Shown: positions 7,861 to 19,645 of the stretch, piece after piece
How positions within the stretch are numbered: the stretch's first letter is position 1
Layout of the letters: the number at the start of each line of letters is the position of its first letter
From: Isochrysis galbana
Taxonomy: Eukaryota; Haptophyta; Isochrysidales; Isochrysidaceae
Length of the DNA stretch: 64,000 nt
NCBI GenBank assembly: GCA_018136815.1
Contig: CM030933.1
Span: 7,107,137-7,171,136, forward strand
Direction of reading: 5' to 3'
The notes under the pieces: model-generated
Told to the model about the DNA's origin: nothing
Seen by the model: the letters and a program-made list of their open reading frames with translations, nothing else
Database searches by the model: none
Made by a program: the position numbers and the translations under genes

Positions 7861-9141
7861 CAGCCAATGAAACCAACGACGGCTGTGGCAACTCCTGCGC
7901 CACCAGTGATGGCCACGATTCCCGCGATCTCGTCGCCTCGATCTTCCTGATCTTGTCTGTCCTCAACTTCAAGGTACGTAGGATCATTCGCCGCCGCAAC
8001 GCGTCCATAAAAGCGCGGCGTCTTTCGTACGTAATCACGCCACTTATTACGCATATCGAGATCGCCAGCCCTATGCAATGATGCAATGAGCGCGTTAGTA
8101 ATGCCAAAAATCCGTTCACGTCGTCGTAGGGCAATACTCTTCTATTGGGCAAAGACTGGCACAGGTGCTGTAATAGACTTACTCAAAGAAGGCAAGTTGC
8201 TTACGCTCAAGTTGTGTTGTAGCCTCGAGAATGATTTTGATGAACGCGCCTGGAGCAATGACTGCTAGGAAAGCCGCAGAAAGGTTCTTCGCGCCGGCCA
8301 CTCCAGCCATGAGTACTCCTATATGGAATACCATCCCACCGAGGTAATTCGGGTGGCGCGAGACGGACCACAAGCCACGATCGCACAATTCATTGGGGCC
8401 ATAGAGTCGCTTGAACGTGAATTTCTGAAAATCGGCAACGCTTTGCAGAAACAGCCCTCCCAAAGCCACGAGGGCACCAAACACAACACCAATTGCGCGC
8501 TGAGGTGCCGCATTTACGGCCGAGCTGAGTGGAAAGCTGAATCCGCTCAATAGCACACCAAACAACAACACCGAGGAGAGGCGTGGAGACAACCTGCTCA
8601 TGATGCGTGGTACATCGCTATCGGCTCGGGCCAAGACCGCTGCTTTCTTGCGAGGAGGATCCAGCACTTTCGCCACGTATTCCGCGTTGGCGTCGCGAAA
8701 CGCTTGAAATATGCACGTCTTGGCACCATACAATAGATAAGCCAGAATAGTCAGAGCAGCACCAGGTGATGGCCAAGATGCTTGCGCGATGGCCACAAGA
8801 AGAGCGTGGCAGACCAAGCTTGCCCCAAAGCCATATGTGACGGCAAGATGGGTATCGCTCATCCATGGGAGAGCGCATAAGAGCGAAGTCGTGACTGAGC
8901 CGAGAAGCAGCAGCCCCCGAGGCGAGCCATGCAGCAGTGCCACACTGAGCCCAGCGCCCACACTGGTCTGCATGGCGAGCTTGGAGAGCTGTGGGGAAGG
9001 CATCGGTGCCGCCTGTGCGAGCGCACATGGCGCAACGTGCCGCCTCGCCAGGGACGGCTGCAGCGCTGGGCTGCGCGCAGCGAGGGCGAGGAGGCCGACA
9101 GTGAGGGCCAGCATCACGGGCGGTGCGGGCAGATTCCCCAA
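7845..9141 (-). CDS. DUF1295 / steroid-reductase-like integral membrane protein
   Basis: Two exons (9141-8183 and 8070-7845) are joined by a 112-base intron with GTAAGT donor, TTACTAAC branch-like site and ATAG acceptor, giving 394 residues. The hallmark is GLWSVSRHPNYLGG near residue 250, the C-terminal signature shared by DUF1295, 5-alpha-reductase-like and isoprenylcysteine methyltransferase-like enzymes. Several hydrophobic segments precede it. The spliced exon 2 supplies the expected ending (WRDYVRKTPRF) and adds an extra hydrophobic C-terminal segment. The N-terminus is a signal-peptide-like helix followed by a basic stretch, so an ER or plastid destination is possible. Substrate is unknown; these enzymes usually reduce or modify lipids using a bound cofactor. 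Without the intron the ORF would end just before the conserved terminus. Confidence 0.82.
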
Positions 9142-9299
9142 CCCCTTGCCATTCGCAGCACAATATTTGAAGCCTAAAACGAGAAAGAAACCAGCGAAGA
9201 ATAACCTTGCGTGGGACGGACGCGGTCTGATGAATCCTTACGAAATTAATTAGTAGTACCACAAATAATCATCATTCTTCCGTCTTTCCTCACTTTGTG

Positions 9300-9672
9300 A
9301 GGGCTAGCTTATTTCTGGCCGCACCTGTGGTGGGAGTGGCGAAGTGGCTGTGGTTGTGTGTGGGGCTGATGGTGAACAGGAGAAAGTAGAACATATTCAG
9401 TGGCGGGGGCATTAAAAAACCTTTGAAGTTGCCAACTACTAACGGCTGCTATCGAACTACCCGCCCCCAGCCCCCATCCTCGGGACACTGTTGACAACGC
9501 CTTCATCCCACGCACTCTACCCTTTCTCCTCCACCCCCTGTCGTTATTCTTTCTTCGGCTTTGGTTTCCAAGGGCCAAGGGCTAAGGGTCCGGCCCATAT
9601 GTGCCATGTGCACTAATTTGGGCCACTCACTAGGGGGGTGCGGAGGGGCACCATCGATAATGGTAATGGGCA
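9300..9672. repeat. LINE 3'-UTR-like debris
   Basis: Sequence at about 9540-9625 (TTATTCTTTCTTCGG, then GGTCCGGCCCATATGTG) matches the CTTCGGTTT...GGTCCGGC block in the LINE 3' UTR at 3405-3460, 45005-45065 and 58120-58190. No gene is visible between 9142 and 9672. Confidence 0.5.
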
Positions 9673-9686
9673 AACGAGGGCCCAAA

Positions 9687-10482
9687 TAAACTTCATAATA
9701 TTCTTACCGCACTCGCGGCGAATGGAACCACTACCACTACCTACACGTAGTATACTTTCTACACCCCCACTTCCCCGGCCTTCCCCCGCCGCCATCAGGC
9801 GGCTCCCCCCGTGCACTACTAGGGGGATAGGGGTGAAGTGCTTAGATATGGTCCGGTGGCCCGCGCCCCCCGCCCCGGCGATCCATTCCCCCCTTCCTCC
9901 TATGCCTACCGGGCTGGTGGCGGCGTCAGACCCGACTTATCCTATAAACTGTAAACAGCAGGTGCGTGCGAGACTTACCTATTTTTCGGTGAGCGGGGTT
10001 CTCGCTCCGCCCACCCCCTTCTCCGCGCGCTCTCTCCCCTCTGCTGCAGGCACGCGCGATGGCGCGCCTGCGACTGGCCTGCAGCTGCCCAGGGCCCTGG
10101 AGGCTCCTGGAGGCCAACTCAGGACGCAGAGGAGGCTGGGGCTGGGCCATGGCTTCCCTTGCCTCTCCATCGCTGGCGCTCCTGGGCCTTAGGGGCCCCC
10201 ACTCTGCACCTGTCTGCCTGTCGATCAGGGGGGGGAGGGGGGGTTGGAGCGATGGGTTGTCCACGACAGGCCAAGACGCGCGAGGCAGGCGAGCCTGCCA
10301 GGGACAGGGAGAGAGGAGAGAGTGAGAGAGTGGGCCAGCGGGGCAGTCTGCTCCTCGCAAGCCATCAGGCATGCCAGGAGCATGGGTGGTTCCTCCCCCA
10401 TCCCCCATGGCAGGGGAGGAGTGGAGAGAGGGGAGGGCTCGTTCGTGCCCCCCAATGGGCGAACTAAGTATAAACTTAGTTG
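9687..10482 (-). mobile_element. Hairpin-start retroposon (796 bases)
   Basis: It is flanked by AACGAGGGCCCAAA (9673-9686) and AACGAGGGCCTAAA (10483-10496), a 14-base duplication with one mismatch. The minus-strand 5' end is stem CAACTAAG, loop TTTATA, stem CTTAGTTC. The base position that carries ATG in sister copies reads ATT here. The 3' end carries CGCGAGTGCGG and AATATT. The GC-rich body is homologous to 5305-6060. Confidence 0.88.
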
Positions 10483-10504
10483 AACGAGGGCCTAAACAAG
10501 CTCT

Positions 10505-10985
10505 CTTTAAAATACAGCTGAAGATTCTGTCTGGGCTACATACCTACTAATTCAATATTCAAGGTTTCCCCTTCTCGATGAATAAATAACGTCCCCCCCC
10601 CTGCTCGCGAGAGCTCTGGGCTGTGCATGGCCACCACCTCCAGGCCATTCTTCGGCCGATCGCGCGCGACCGGACGTCGCGGGCAAGCTCCGCGTTTCTA
10701 ATATTGATGCGCCCTACATTCACCACCCTGGTTCCTTCCTGTGAGTGAGCGCCCGCCTCAATCTCCCAAAATAGACCGCCACGCGCGGGGGAAGGGAGGG
10801 GGGTCACTCACCGACGCCATTGCCATTCGTGGTTCGTGGGGCGGGAGGGGGTTGTTCGGAGGGGGAGGCGGCTGGCGGGGCAGGTAGGGGGGACCCTGCG
10901 GAATCCTTGGACACCCAGGGGAGGTGGGAAATAGTTGTTAAAAAGTGAGTGACCGGGCTACGGGTAGGTCTTCTATGTACATTGT
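10505..10985. repeat. Dispersed repeat (family E) with LINE-type 3' end at its left
   Basis: Left: CTGAAGATTCT...GGGCTACATACCTACT, the reverse complement of the LINE 3' terminus. Right part: a block shared with 60600-60960 (CAATCTCCCAAAATAGAC, GAATCCTTGGACACCCAGG, GGTTAAAAAG). Inside both copies GTCACTCACC and its reverse complement GTGAGTGAC face each other about 150 bases apart. Confidence 0.65.
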
Positions 10986-10994
10986 GCATTGGCG

Positions 10995-11195
10995 ACTAAC
11001 TGGGTTTTCACCCAATGAACTTATGGGGAGTTTCAATGGGAGGCCGGGGGCCTGCGAGGGGGGAGCTCGAAATAGGTGCTTAGAATCGTGCCTTGTGTTA
11101 TAGTGAGACCATGATGGGCGGGTTGTCGTGTTAGTGCAAGGCTAGCGGCTAGCGGTAGTAGCAGTATAACGCTCGTTATTACTATATTGCTCCCT
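10995..11195. repeat. Dispersed repeat (family G)
   Basis: The words GGGTTTTC, TGGGGAGTT, GCCGGGGGCCTGCGAGG and TGTCGTGTTAGT occur in the same order here and at 27935-28180. It lies directly downstream of the kinase gene stop codon. Confidence 0.6.
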
Positions 11196-11215
11196 TCACG
11201 GACAAAAACAAAAAA

Positions 11216-13969
11216 TCAGACTCGGTGGGCACTATCGGGATCCTCTTCTTCATCGTTGCTCCAGTGCTCGCCATCATCCTTCTCTTCGTGAACTGTGGCC
11301 GCAGCCCCGCTGGATGCTGTGGCGCTCACGTGAGAAGACGTGTGTGACCGGAGACAACCGTGGCTGTCACGAGTCGAGGATCGACGAATGGATCCACGGA
11401 ATGCGGGCGTTGCCGTCGAAAGCCGCGAGGAAATGTCTGAAAGACCTGAGCGCTGCCACAACTTTTCGAACGATTTTCGGATCTGCTCCGGGGCCACTCT
11501 CCCTGCTTGATACGAATCTAGCGCTTGGCGTATCTTTTGTGGTGTCACGTTACGCCGAGTGTAGACTGATAGGCGGAGCCCATGTGCTGCTACAGCTGCA
11601 ACAATGGCGTCGATAGCAGCCTGTCGCGACGCCGATGTGAGAGCCCGGAATGCTTTCGTCGGAGGTGGCCCATCGATGGCATTGTTACCAACGCCGAGAG
11701 GGGGCGCCAGCATGAGCGTCAGCTCCGCTCTGCATCGCCCACCTCGGATAAGACATTGGATCAGCTTGAGAGGCAGAACAATCCTCCCCGTAGATTGAGT
11801 GCTTCCATTCTCGCTCCTGTGGGAGCGCCCAAAGAGTGGGCTGAAGATTACATGTGCACCGGTGACATAGAGTCTGCCCATCTTGCCAGCATGGTAGCAC
11901 AAAAACACGGCAACTCCTCGCTCAAAGAGCTCACCATCACAAGCTGTGTCGGTAGCCGTCGAGCTCGACACCCCAGTATTTTGCGCGTATGGCTGCACAT
12001 AGACCTCTTTCTCCATTTCCACCCAGGATACTCTGCCCGTATTGCTGCACCGAGGATCGGAAGCGTCGTTTGTATTATTGTCCCGCTTTGAGTCTTTTTT
12101 ATGGAAGGCGCTCTTCGTCGGTGAATTCGAGGAGCGACCCCATATCGGCAACCGTGATGGTGAGGAGGCGTGATTGTGCCGCTCAGGATCTTCACCGCCT
12201 CGGTCAGACTCGAGCCATTCTCCCTGAGCTAGTTCTTGAAGACAGTTCAAGCACTCACGCATCTCCCAAACGGCCGCCTCTTTCTCCAAAGGCAAGTTTA
12301 CGCTACTCGGACTCACCTCGCGAACACTACTCGTAGCCCCATCGTCTTCGGAGGCGCAGCTTGCGGTACGGACGAATAGATTTCGTGTAGAGAAAGGCGA
12401 GGACTTTCTGGGAGAGGAAACGATGTCGTGTCCGACGGCCATCGCCTTGCCGAGAAACCCTGAGGGCACCCTCCTAGCTCTATCTTGTGTCGGTCCTGGC
12501 AAGGATTCCGAGGTGGTCGCGACTTCCGTGCCTTTTGGCTTGTACGAACGCCATCCACGGGGAGTTGCTGTGCGCGTAGGCGGAGTATACATTTGGGGGG
12601 AGAGATAGTGGTCCGCAGCATCACGCAGCCGTCGTGCCGCATAATACCGTCGCCATTCGGCTAGTGCAGGCAGGTTGAGGATGGCCCGCGCATCGGGGCG
12701 CGCAGAGGGTGCCTACGGGAGCATGTGTGGCCCTTTAGAGGACAATTCGGGGGCTTTGTGCTGATTCTAAGTGACTAAGGTATAGGTGCCGCCGCGATGA
12801 TTGGAACTCACCGCTGTAAGACAGGACCGGAGGAGATGAAGTAATTCGGCATTTTTTCCACGCGGAGTCTCATAATGTCCTGAACGAATCTTCATTGCGA
12901 GCTGTGGAAGTGAGCGGCCAACGAATGGCAGCTCGAGGGTGAGCATCTGATACAGGACAATGCCAATCGACCAGACGTCGCTCTTTGGCGAGAATGGCGC
13001 GCCAACAAGCAATTCCGGCGCGAGATAGTACGGGGTGCCCGCCAGCGCACTGGGACTCTCAGCTTGATTGCAAGTGCTCGATTCGCCTACAATCAAACAA
13101 CCTTCACTTGTACACTTCGCAGACGTGCCATCACACGCAGTCGTGTCAGTCATTGGAAGCTGCGCGCTGATGCCAAAATCTCCCAAGAAGACGAGCGATG
13201 CCGCATTGGGTGCACGTGCAAGAAAAATGTTGGCCGGTTTTATATCTCGATGCACCACTCCCTTGGCGTGACAGTGTGCAGCCGCAGAGATTAGCTGGAC
13301 AAGAATGCGAGTGCATTGCTCGTCGTGTAAACCCTGTGCCCCTGGCCTTCCTGCTGCAGATGCGGCCTCTCGATCAGCGCGAAGACGATCAATCAGCTGC
13401 TGAAGATCACCACCAGCAGCATAGTCCATGACGAGGCACAAGCGGCTTGGCATAGCTCCACTTGATTCCAGGATGAAGGAGTCATGCACACGTACAATTG
13501 ATGCATGCCGCAGTGAGCGCAAGAGCGCCAGTTCGCGCGATGCGGCCTCGGACTGCTTGCACACCTGAGTGTGAATGGCAAATGATCCAGCAATCAGGTT
13601 TCACGCACGACAAGGGCCCTGCTTGAAAGATGAGTGAAAGAGAGATTATCTCACCTTGAGAACTAGAAGCCGTGCATCTTCTTGACGGCGGACCACATGG
13701 ACGGTTGATGCACCTGAAGAGAGCGTCTGCACGATGCGATAGCGAGAGGATAGCTGCGCGGGATCCTGCATCCGTATGCTATTGTTGTTGTTGTCGCCCG
13801 AGTACAAGCTGCCCAAGCTCCGCATACTGCCTACGCCGGTCCTCGAGAAGCGCCCTGAAACCCTGACAAATACTGGATTTGCATTCGACTGGCTTGGGCG
13901 CGCGCCGCTGGCTTGCGGCGCGTCGGCACTCTCCTCTGTACTGCTGGCTGTCGAGCTGCTGGCAAGCAT
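11216..13969 (-). CDS. NEK-like Ser/Thr kinase with C-terminal GRAM/PH-like domain
   Basis: Three exons (13969-13655, 13564-12812, 12712-11216) with GTGAG donors and in-frame joins give 854 residues. The kinase core has the beta-3 lysine at residue 105, exactly at the first exon boundary (LLVLK). It has a REL glutamate near 116, HRDIKPAN at 210, DFG at 234 and the GTPYYLAPEL activation segment, a NEK-type pattern. The glycine loop is degenerate (LSSGAST). A region near residues 620-735 (GRLYVTGAHVIFSPLFG...ITLPL-like) resembles a GRAM/PH fold, which would bind membranes or a partner. Low-complexity Ser-rich stretches link and end the protein. It is divergent with the ThiE-like gene 318 bases away. 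Confidence 0.8.
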
Positions 13970-14287
13970 GCCGCTCCACCGCGTGCGATGCGCGCGCGGG
14001 GGGGAGGGGGCACGGCCCGGGGCGGCCAGGGGGGGGGAGGGGGGCGGACGAGCGCAGCGAGAGAGGCCCGAGCGAGCGCGGCGGTTTCATGGAATCTAGC
14101 GAGTGCGCATAAAGGGTAAAGTAGTCCTCTAGGAGAACAATAGCTCTAGGAGGAGAAGAGAAAGGGAGGTGGAAAAGAAAGCCGGTCGGTCGTCGTCGTA
14201 AGCAGAGGTTGTTCCTCCGGAGCTGTGAGACGAGGAGGATAGAGCGAGAGAATAATAGCAGGGAGACCGTCTTTGGGGCGAGCTCGC
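13970..14287. promoter_or_regulatory. Shared divergent promoter region
   Basis: This 318-base gap separates two start codons that point away from each other. It contains a G-rich run (14000-14060) and a purine-rich stretch (14130-14175). No TATA box is obvious. The promoter role is inferred from layout. Confidence 0.45.
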
Positions 14288-15250
14288 ATGCCGACGGCGC
14301 CACTGCGGCCCCCACCGGCACGCGGTCTGCTTGTGATCTCGCCGGGCGTGGGCCAGGCGCACATGGACAGCCTGTACCGTGCTGCGTGTGCCCTCTCGGC
14401 CGTTGGCGTCCGCAGGCTCCTCCTCCGCGAACCGGCGCTTGATGCACAGCAAGTCCGCTCACTCGCCGCACGCTTGCTTGCTCGCTACCCACGTGACGGC
14501 CTCTTGCTCCACGAGAAGTGCGCAGGTGCCCGCGAGGCTGCGGGCGCGCTTGGATTAGGACTGCATCTCTCTGGTAGTGCCGATTGGGCTGCAGAGCGCC
14601 GACGCACCAGTGGCCCTCTCGGAGTGTCTGCTCACTCTGTGAATGAGGTGATGCTGGCTGCGCAGATGGGGCTGGAGTGGGCCTTCCTCTCGCCCGTCTT
14701 CCAGCCCACCTCAAAGCCTCTGGACACGCGCCCACATCTGGGGGAGACTGCAATCGTTTCTGCTCAGCGCGCATGCCCTACTATAGTCGTACATGCACTT
14801 GGGGGTATTAAGCCTGACAATGCAGCAAGCTTGACACAAGCAGGAGTAGGTGGGATCTGTGTGCTTGGTGGTGTTTGGAAGCTGAATCGTGATGGCTCTG
14901 CTGAGGCCAACACGGAAGCTGCGAAGCGATACGTCGGTGCCATTGAGGATGCGATGCGGCTGAGAGGAGGCTTGCGTTTTTCTATCCCTCACTTTGCAAG
15001 AAGTCGCCGCCCACGGCACCCTGTTGCAAAATTGGGTGATGCCAAAGGGCAACCAAGAGGAATTGGCTCGGTTGTTGGCTACTTGCATGGTGGGAAATAT
15101 CAGTTCGGGCCAGTAGCCGCGACGAGTGCCGACGATTTTGCCGCATCGCTTGCAGCGGGCGGACGACACGTCAGCTGGGATAGTGGCGAGTATCAGGAGA
15201 CGTGGATGAGGCTGAATCCCAATTTGGCACGAGTGCGGGATAGGGTTTAG
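14288..15250 (+). CDS. ThiE/TenI-like thiamine-phosphate synthase family protein
   Basis: The single exon encodes 320 residues from ATG 14288. The TIM-barrel signature runs in order: GLHLSGSADW near 91, GVSAHSVNEV near 112, FLSPVFQPTSKP near 133, and HALGGIKPDNA with VGGICVLGG near 169-195. These match the substrate pyrophosphate, thiazole and phosphate loops of ThiE/TenI. ThiE couples the pyrimidine pyrophosphate to thiazole phosphate in vitamin B1 synthesis; TenI relatives act on thiazole isomers. Several conserved ThiE residues are changed, so the exact reaction is open. About 120 C-terminal residues are extra and unrecognised. No targeting peptide is evident. Confidence 0.75.
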   Translation: MPTAPLRPPPARGLLVISPGVGQAHMDSLYRAACALSAVGVRRLLLREPALDAQQVRSLAARLLARYPRDGLLLHEKCAGAREAAGALGLGLHLSGSADWAAERRRTSGPLGVSAHSVNEVMLAAQMGLEWAFLSPVFQPTSKPLDTRPHLGETAIVSAQRACPTIVVHALGGIKPDNAASLTQAGVGGICVLGGVWKLNRDGSAEANTEAAKRYVGAIEDAMRLRGGLRFSIPHFARSRRPRHPVAKLGDAKGQPRGIGSVVGYLHGGKYQFGPVAATSADDFAASLAAGGRHVSWDSGEYQETWMRLNPNLARVRDRV

Positions 15251-16017
15251 CCGAAGTGGCAGCAGTCGCTCTGCCCCCGTCTCAATCGCCTAGCAGGCTC
15301 TCGAACTGTTCGGTTCAGTCATCCTATCTTAGGAGATGAGAATTGCACCATTGTTGCGCTGGTGAGGGCAGAGTATTCGTGCCGAACCTGGGAGTCTATT
15401 GTTGATGCTCTAGGCCAACCTATTAATGGATCGGTGCCAGCTGAGCCTGCGGCGGGAACACTAGCTCCTCGCGGTGGGGCCAACAACGCTTGCGACGAGA
15501 CCAAGCCGTATCCACATTGAGTAGTGGTTAGTATGGGTCTCCACGTCGATGGACAAGTTTGCAAAGTCGACGAGGCATGGTACTTAGCAAGCGCGAGCAA
15601 GCGGCTTTTTGCTTCTAATCAAAACTTAGGAAAAGCAGTGGTCGTACGCTCTTCAGTTTCTAGACGATGGCGATTAGTGCTGTCTGATGCATCGCTAGGT
15701 GACCATACTGATCAAGGGCAGGCTTGGAAAGGGAAAAGGAACAACACTCGGCTTGTGGCATTCATTTACCACCATGCAGCTTGCTTGAATCTATGCACGT
15801 ATCAAGGTGGCGGTGCGTTATGTTTGGAGGAAGAGGGAGGATGCAGTGGCCGGCGCAGCTGACCGCGGACTTTCCTTTCGAAGCCCTAGAATCGTGGGAC
15901 GCCGTAGTTCAACCTGCGTCCCTCGTCCTCAGCCAATTCAAAAAACTGGCCAGTACCAAGACTCTTGTCAGGCGTGAGTTGGGGCTCTCCCTGTCATGCC
16001 TTGTGCAAAAAAATTAT
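15251..16017. other. Intergenic, no feature recognised
   Basis: Short ORFs on both strands lack domains and convincing codon structure. I see no repeat family here. Confidence 0.5.
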
Positions 16018-16225
16018 TTAATATTCTCACCGCACACGCGGCCGCGGACCCTCTACTTTTTTCACGCTGCAAACTTTCTACACCCCCACTCCCGCGGCCC
16101 TTCTCCCCCCGCCAACAGGCAACCCCCCCCGTGCACTACTAGGGGGGTGGGGGTGAAGGGCTTAGATATGGTCCGGTGCCCCCCCCCCCCGTGCATCCTT
16201 TCTCCCCTTCCTCCTATGCCTACCG
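16018..16225 (-). mobile_element. Truncated hairpin-class retroposon, 3' part
   Basis: It matches the 3' half of 5305-6060 in reverse (CACCGCACACGCGG, CTACACCCCCACT, GTGCACTACTAGGGGG, TTAGATATGGTCCGG) with a T/A-rich 3' tail at 16005-16022. It is cut off at its 5' side where another element begins. Confidence 0.75.
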
Positions 16226-16230
16226 GGGAA

Positions 16231-16383
16231 AAAACTATTGTTATAGTTTCAGAGATGGAGCGCGCGCCGAATGCTCCCACCTCCCAGCCCCCCGCCGTCA
16301 CGACGCCCCAAGAGGGTGCAACCTCAGGTTTGGTTGTTTTTTTCGCAAGTGCCCCCTATGTGGACGGTATAAGTTCTACTTAA
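16231..16383 (+). mobile_element. Hairpin-start retroposon 5' end
   Basis: The stem AAACTAT, loop TGTT and stem ATAGTTT (16232-16249) are followed by CAGAG and ATGGAGCGCGC at 16255. It opens a 42-residue frame. The 3' limit is unknown. From 16384 to 17690 there is no gene or repeat I can name. Confidence 0.55.
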
Positions 16384-17691
16384 AGTACCCCCTTATTAAG
16401 GTACAAACGTGCAGGTTTCAGATGGTAATATCGCATGTATGTGCGCAGCAGATGAAAGAAGTGCCGGACGCGGGCCCATGTTAGAACTGAGCGTGCGTTT
16501 CCGGCCGTTGGGTGCTTAGGTGCGGGTTTTGCCTACAGAGAGAGCGTCTTCAGGCTTTTGTCGAACACGCGATGACTGAGGACCGTTCGATCGAGCCGGC
16601 AACTGACGCGGTCGTAGAGGGTTCGTTGATTGCTGTTTGCGGGAATATGTCTGAGAGGTCATAGTAAGAGTCGGGTCTGACAGTGTCTGCCATCGAACGC
16701 TATGAGCGAAATGGTAGACGGAAGGCCGGAGGGTCGGTCGCAACGCGTGGCGTTGGTTGGAGAGTAGAGACGAGACTAGCTAGCGAGCTAGTGGGAGAGA
16801 GAGAATGAGAATGAGAGCTTCTTAGGTCCAAGGTAGACACGAGAGGCTACAGAACGAGGTCCCAACGAAGCTAAGGACACTGAACCACACACACTAAACC
16901 AAACGGGGCGAAAACTAACCACACCTGGACGGACGGCCAAGCGTCGGCACCAGGGCAATTCGGCAACGCGCAAACATGCGACGGAGGAGTCGGCACAACG
17001 AGGGCAGACCTCGCTGGGGGAGCTGCGACCGAGGTATAACAGAAGACAGACGACAATCGTGGAACGTTTGATGACATCAAGAGAAAGTAGGAGAAGAGGC
17101 GATATACCCATCAACGAGACCTTGAGACTTAAAATAACTCACAGGTTATAAGTAAAAAGTCTGTCCTCGTATGGAATACGACACTCCCCGACTAAATTCG
17201 AGTCGTCTCGACGAGCGGCATGGAAAGAGATCAAATCAACCGAAACAGAAGAAATCCCTAATTAGAACAACGAGGCGAGAGAAGCCAAAGATAACCGAGA
17301 AACCGAACGTTGAAAGCGATGCTTAAAATAGAAGACGAGAGCACCCGTGGGCCCTTTGAGCACAAATTCGGAAGCTTGACGCGGCGACCTATTTGTACGC
17401 ATCGTCCCACCCATTTCTCCCTTTTACAGGAGTTTTGCTCGGGTGTTGCGGTGGGTGCAACCGCAGACGACACGCGCCTCATCTCCCGCAAATAGCGGCA
17501 ATCAACGGAGAACGAGAAACGATCTGCAACAACAACGAAAGCGAGGGAATGATTCCGAAGACACGCGAGATGCAGTGAGCTACGATCCTTGATGACTCTA
17601 TTATTAGAGCGAGGGAGGGGAGTCGCATAGGGGGGAGGAGAGGAAAGGCAGCGGACGGAGCGTCGAGCGACGGCAGCGAGCGACCGAGCGA

Positions 17692-18157
17692 TGATGAGTG
17701 AGGAGGAGATCGACCTCCGCTGCACCGAGCTCCGGAAGTACTTCGTAGAGGCGCGCAATGGCTACATGACGAAAAGATGGCCAAGATGATGAAGAGCCCG
17801 ACGGGCAACCCCGACGTGGAGCTGACCGAGGTGGAGACAATGGCGGCGAAGCTCGAGGCGCGGCGTAACCATAACGACTTGATGGCGCGCATGGTGATGG
17901 ACGCGAACAAGGAGCGCGATGTCCTTCGCCTACAAGTCCACTGCCATCAAAAGGCAAAGTTGGAATGGGAGGAGGAGGTCACGGAGTGGCGTAAAAAATT
18001 CGACGAATGCTACACCATGTACAAGATGATGGAGAGCCTTTGGAAGGACGAGCTCGACAAGGGCGTAGGACTTCTGCGGCTGCTGGCGGCGGCACGTGGG
18101 CCCAACCGGTCTTGCTGCGTTGGTCGGGAGCTCGCCAAGTGCCGTATCTCTTTTTGA
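17692..18157 (+). pseudogene. Coiled-coil ORF with a frameshift
   Basis: An ATG at 17692 opens MMSEEEIDLRCTELRKYF and continues to a stop at about 17781. A second frame from 17770 continues naturally as DEKMAKMMKSPTG, then a charged heptad-like coiled coil (LEARRNHNDLMARMVMD, WEEEVTEWRKKFDE). One missing base near 17769 explains the break. It resembles an ORF1-type or structural coiled-coil protein, but I recognise no family. The frame from 18007 to 18603 downstream may be unrelated. Confidence 0.45.
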
Positions 18158-18719
18158 GCATTGAGGGCGGGCCCGCGGGAAAGTCGGCAACTACTTCCGG
18201 CAGTGGAGCCGTCCATGGGGCGAATGGATCCACGAGCGGTGAGGGCACCTCTCGTGTGTCTTCTTGCGACGGCGACGTTGTCGGCGATCGCTCGTCTGTC
18301 TCCGCTCCTTCCGCGGGAGGGGGAGCGGTGATTCCTTCGGGGTGTGCATCGTGGGGTTTGCCTTGCACCTCTCCCCGAATAAAGCGAGAAAGCGACGTCC
18401 TCGTCGCGGCGTTGGCCAGGCTGACGGCATCGCGGGCGTCTGTAGAGCTCCACGATGGGTTAGCAACCCTTGTGGGTCAAAAGAAGTTCCCATTGGTTGC
18501 ACATCCTGCATTTGTTCGTTATGCTGGTCGAGAATCTGTTTTTGGTACCTATCCTCCTGTGGGTGATGTGTTTGAAGTGTGGGTGTTTGTCCGTGTGTTT
18601 TAACAATGGCAGGGTGTATAGCCTGGCTATGTGTTTCCAGTTATCTTTTGAGATGTCTAGGCGTTTTCCCCATGCTGTTCTGGCCGTTTGTGGGTGACCG
18701 TTGAGTCGGCCTTCCCTAT

Positions 18720-18993
18720 GGGAGATGGGAGGTATGTGACTTGGCAGTGGAGGGTGATGTGGTGTCTGTGCTACAGCATGGCTGTCAGCATGGCGTGCTC
18801 TATCACGCTGTTCGCGTTGGTCTTGTGGCGGTGCACCCTGGCTCCAGTGTGCACCTGGCTGGGCGGGTCCAACTGGCAGAGTCGCTTCAGCGACATCGGG
18901 ATGTCCATGAGCAGATCGTCCAACTCAGCAGGGTAGTCGGCAGAGAGGGAGGGGAGCGACGCGCGCTCCATGACCCTATCAGTTTACTGATAG
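18720..18993 (-). mobile_element. LINE 5' end with ORF1-type start
   Basis: The hairpin at 18976-18993 is identical in stem and loop to that of the LINE at 6682-6699. ATG follows at 18971 and opens MERASLPSLSADYPAELDDLL, with PMSLKRLCQ in place of the PLSPKRPRQ motif. It degenerates after about 65 residues. Bases 18994-19645 hold no supported feature. Confidence 0.7.
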
Positions 18994-19645
18994 TTGAGCA
19001 ACGACCGCTTCTCATTACCACCCTTTTCTAAGCCCAAGCCCAAGCAAGCAATTAGGTAAGTGTCATAACAAGCCCACGCTCCACACTAACACTTGGAGAA
19101 GACCCGTTCCTCCGTTCCTAGACCTCTATAGCCGTAGGAGGTGCAAACTCAAGGGCTCGCGTGGGTAGCGAATAAAGGGCGGACGCCTCCAATCGAATGG
19201 GTGAAACAGACGTCAATAAATAGTGAGGAAGACATGCAGCATGCACGTACAAGGCGCGTCCCCGTCGTGCGGATTCAAGTGCCTAAGGATATGGTGGTGA
19301 AGGAGTTCGTGTGGCAAGTAGCAAGCAAGATAGCGAGTTCGGCTTGGGCGGAGTCGGCTGTGGCCTCTGCGCCAACAGTATCATGCAGGTTCACATCTCG
19401 AGAAGGCGATTCGCAAAAGAGATGAGCCAGTCTTCCTTTTGTGACACGCGCGCGTCGTGTCTGCGTGACGTTGTGGGGGAGGGGGGTAGGGACTCGATCA
19501 GACTCCCATACCAAATCGCGTGCGTGTGCATGCGGGAGTATGTACAAGCACAAGAAGCGGCAATGGCGATGATTGGGCGGATCGAAAGGATGTGTAACAA
19601 CCCATGCGACGACCACATGCGTGTTTCGGGCACGGAAGGCAGACG

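Noticed and set aside
8168-8182. A 15-base intron (GTAAGTCTATTACAG) in the DUF1295 gene
   Set aside because: A 112-base intron with branch-like TTACTAAC and better downstream protein match uses the same donor.
10461-10482. Helitron 3' hairpin end
   Set aside because: Helitrons make no target duplication and need a CTRR end; here 12-16-base duplications abut the hairpin and the opposite end has the A/T-rich tail.
15319-15600. ORF of 93 residues downstream of the ThiE-like gene
   Set aside because: No domain, no splice context and no repeat in the window; indistinguishable from chance.
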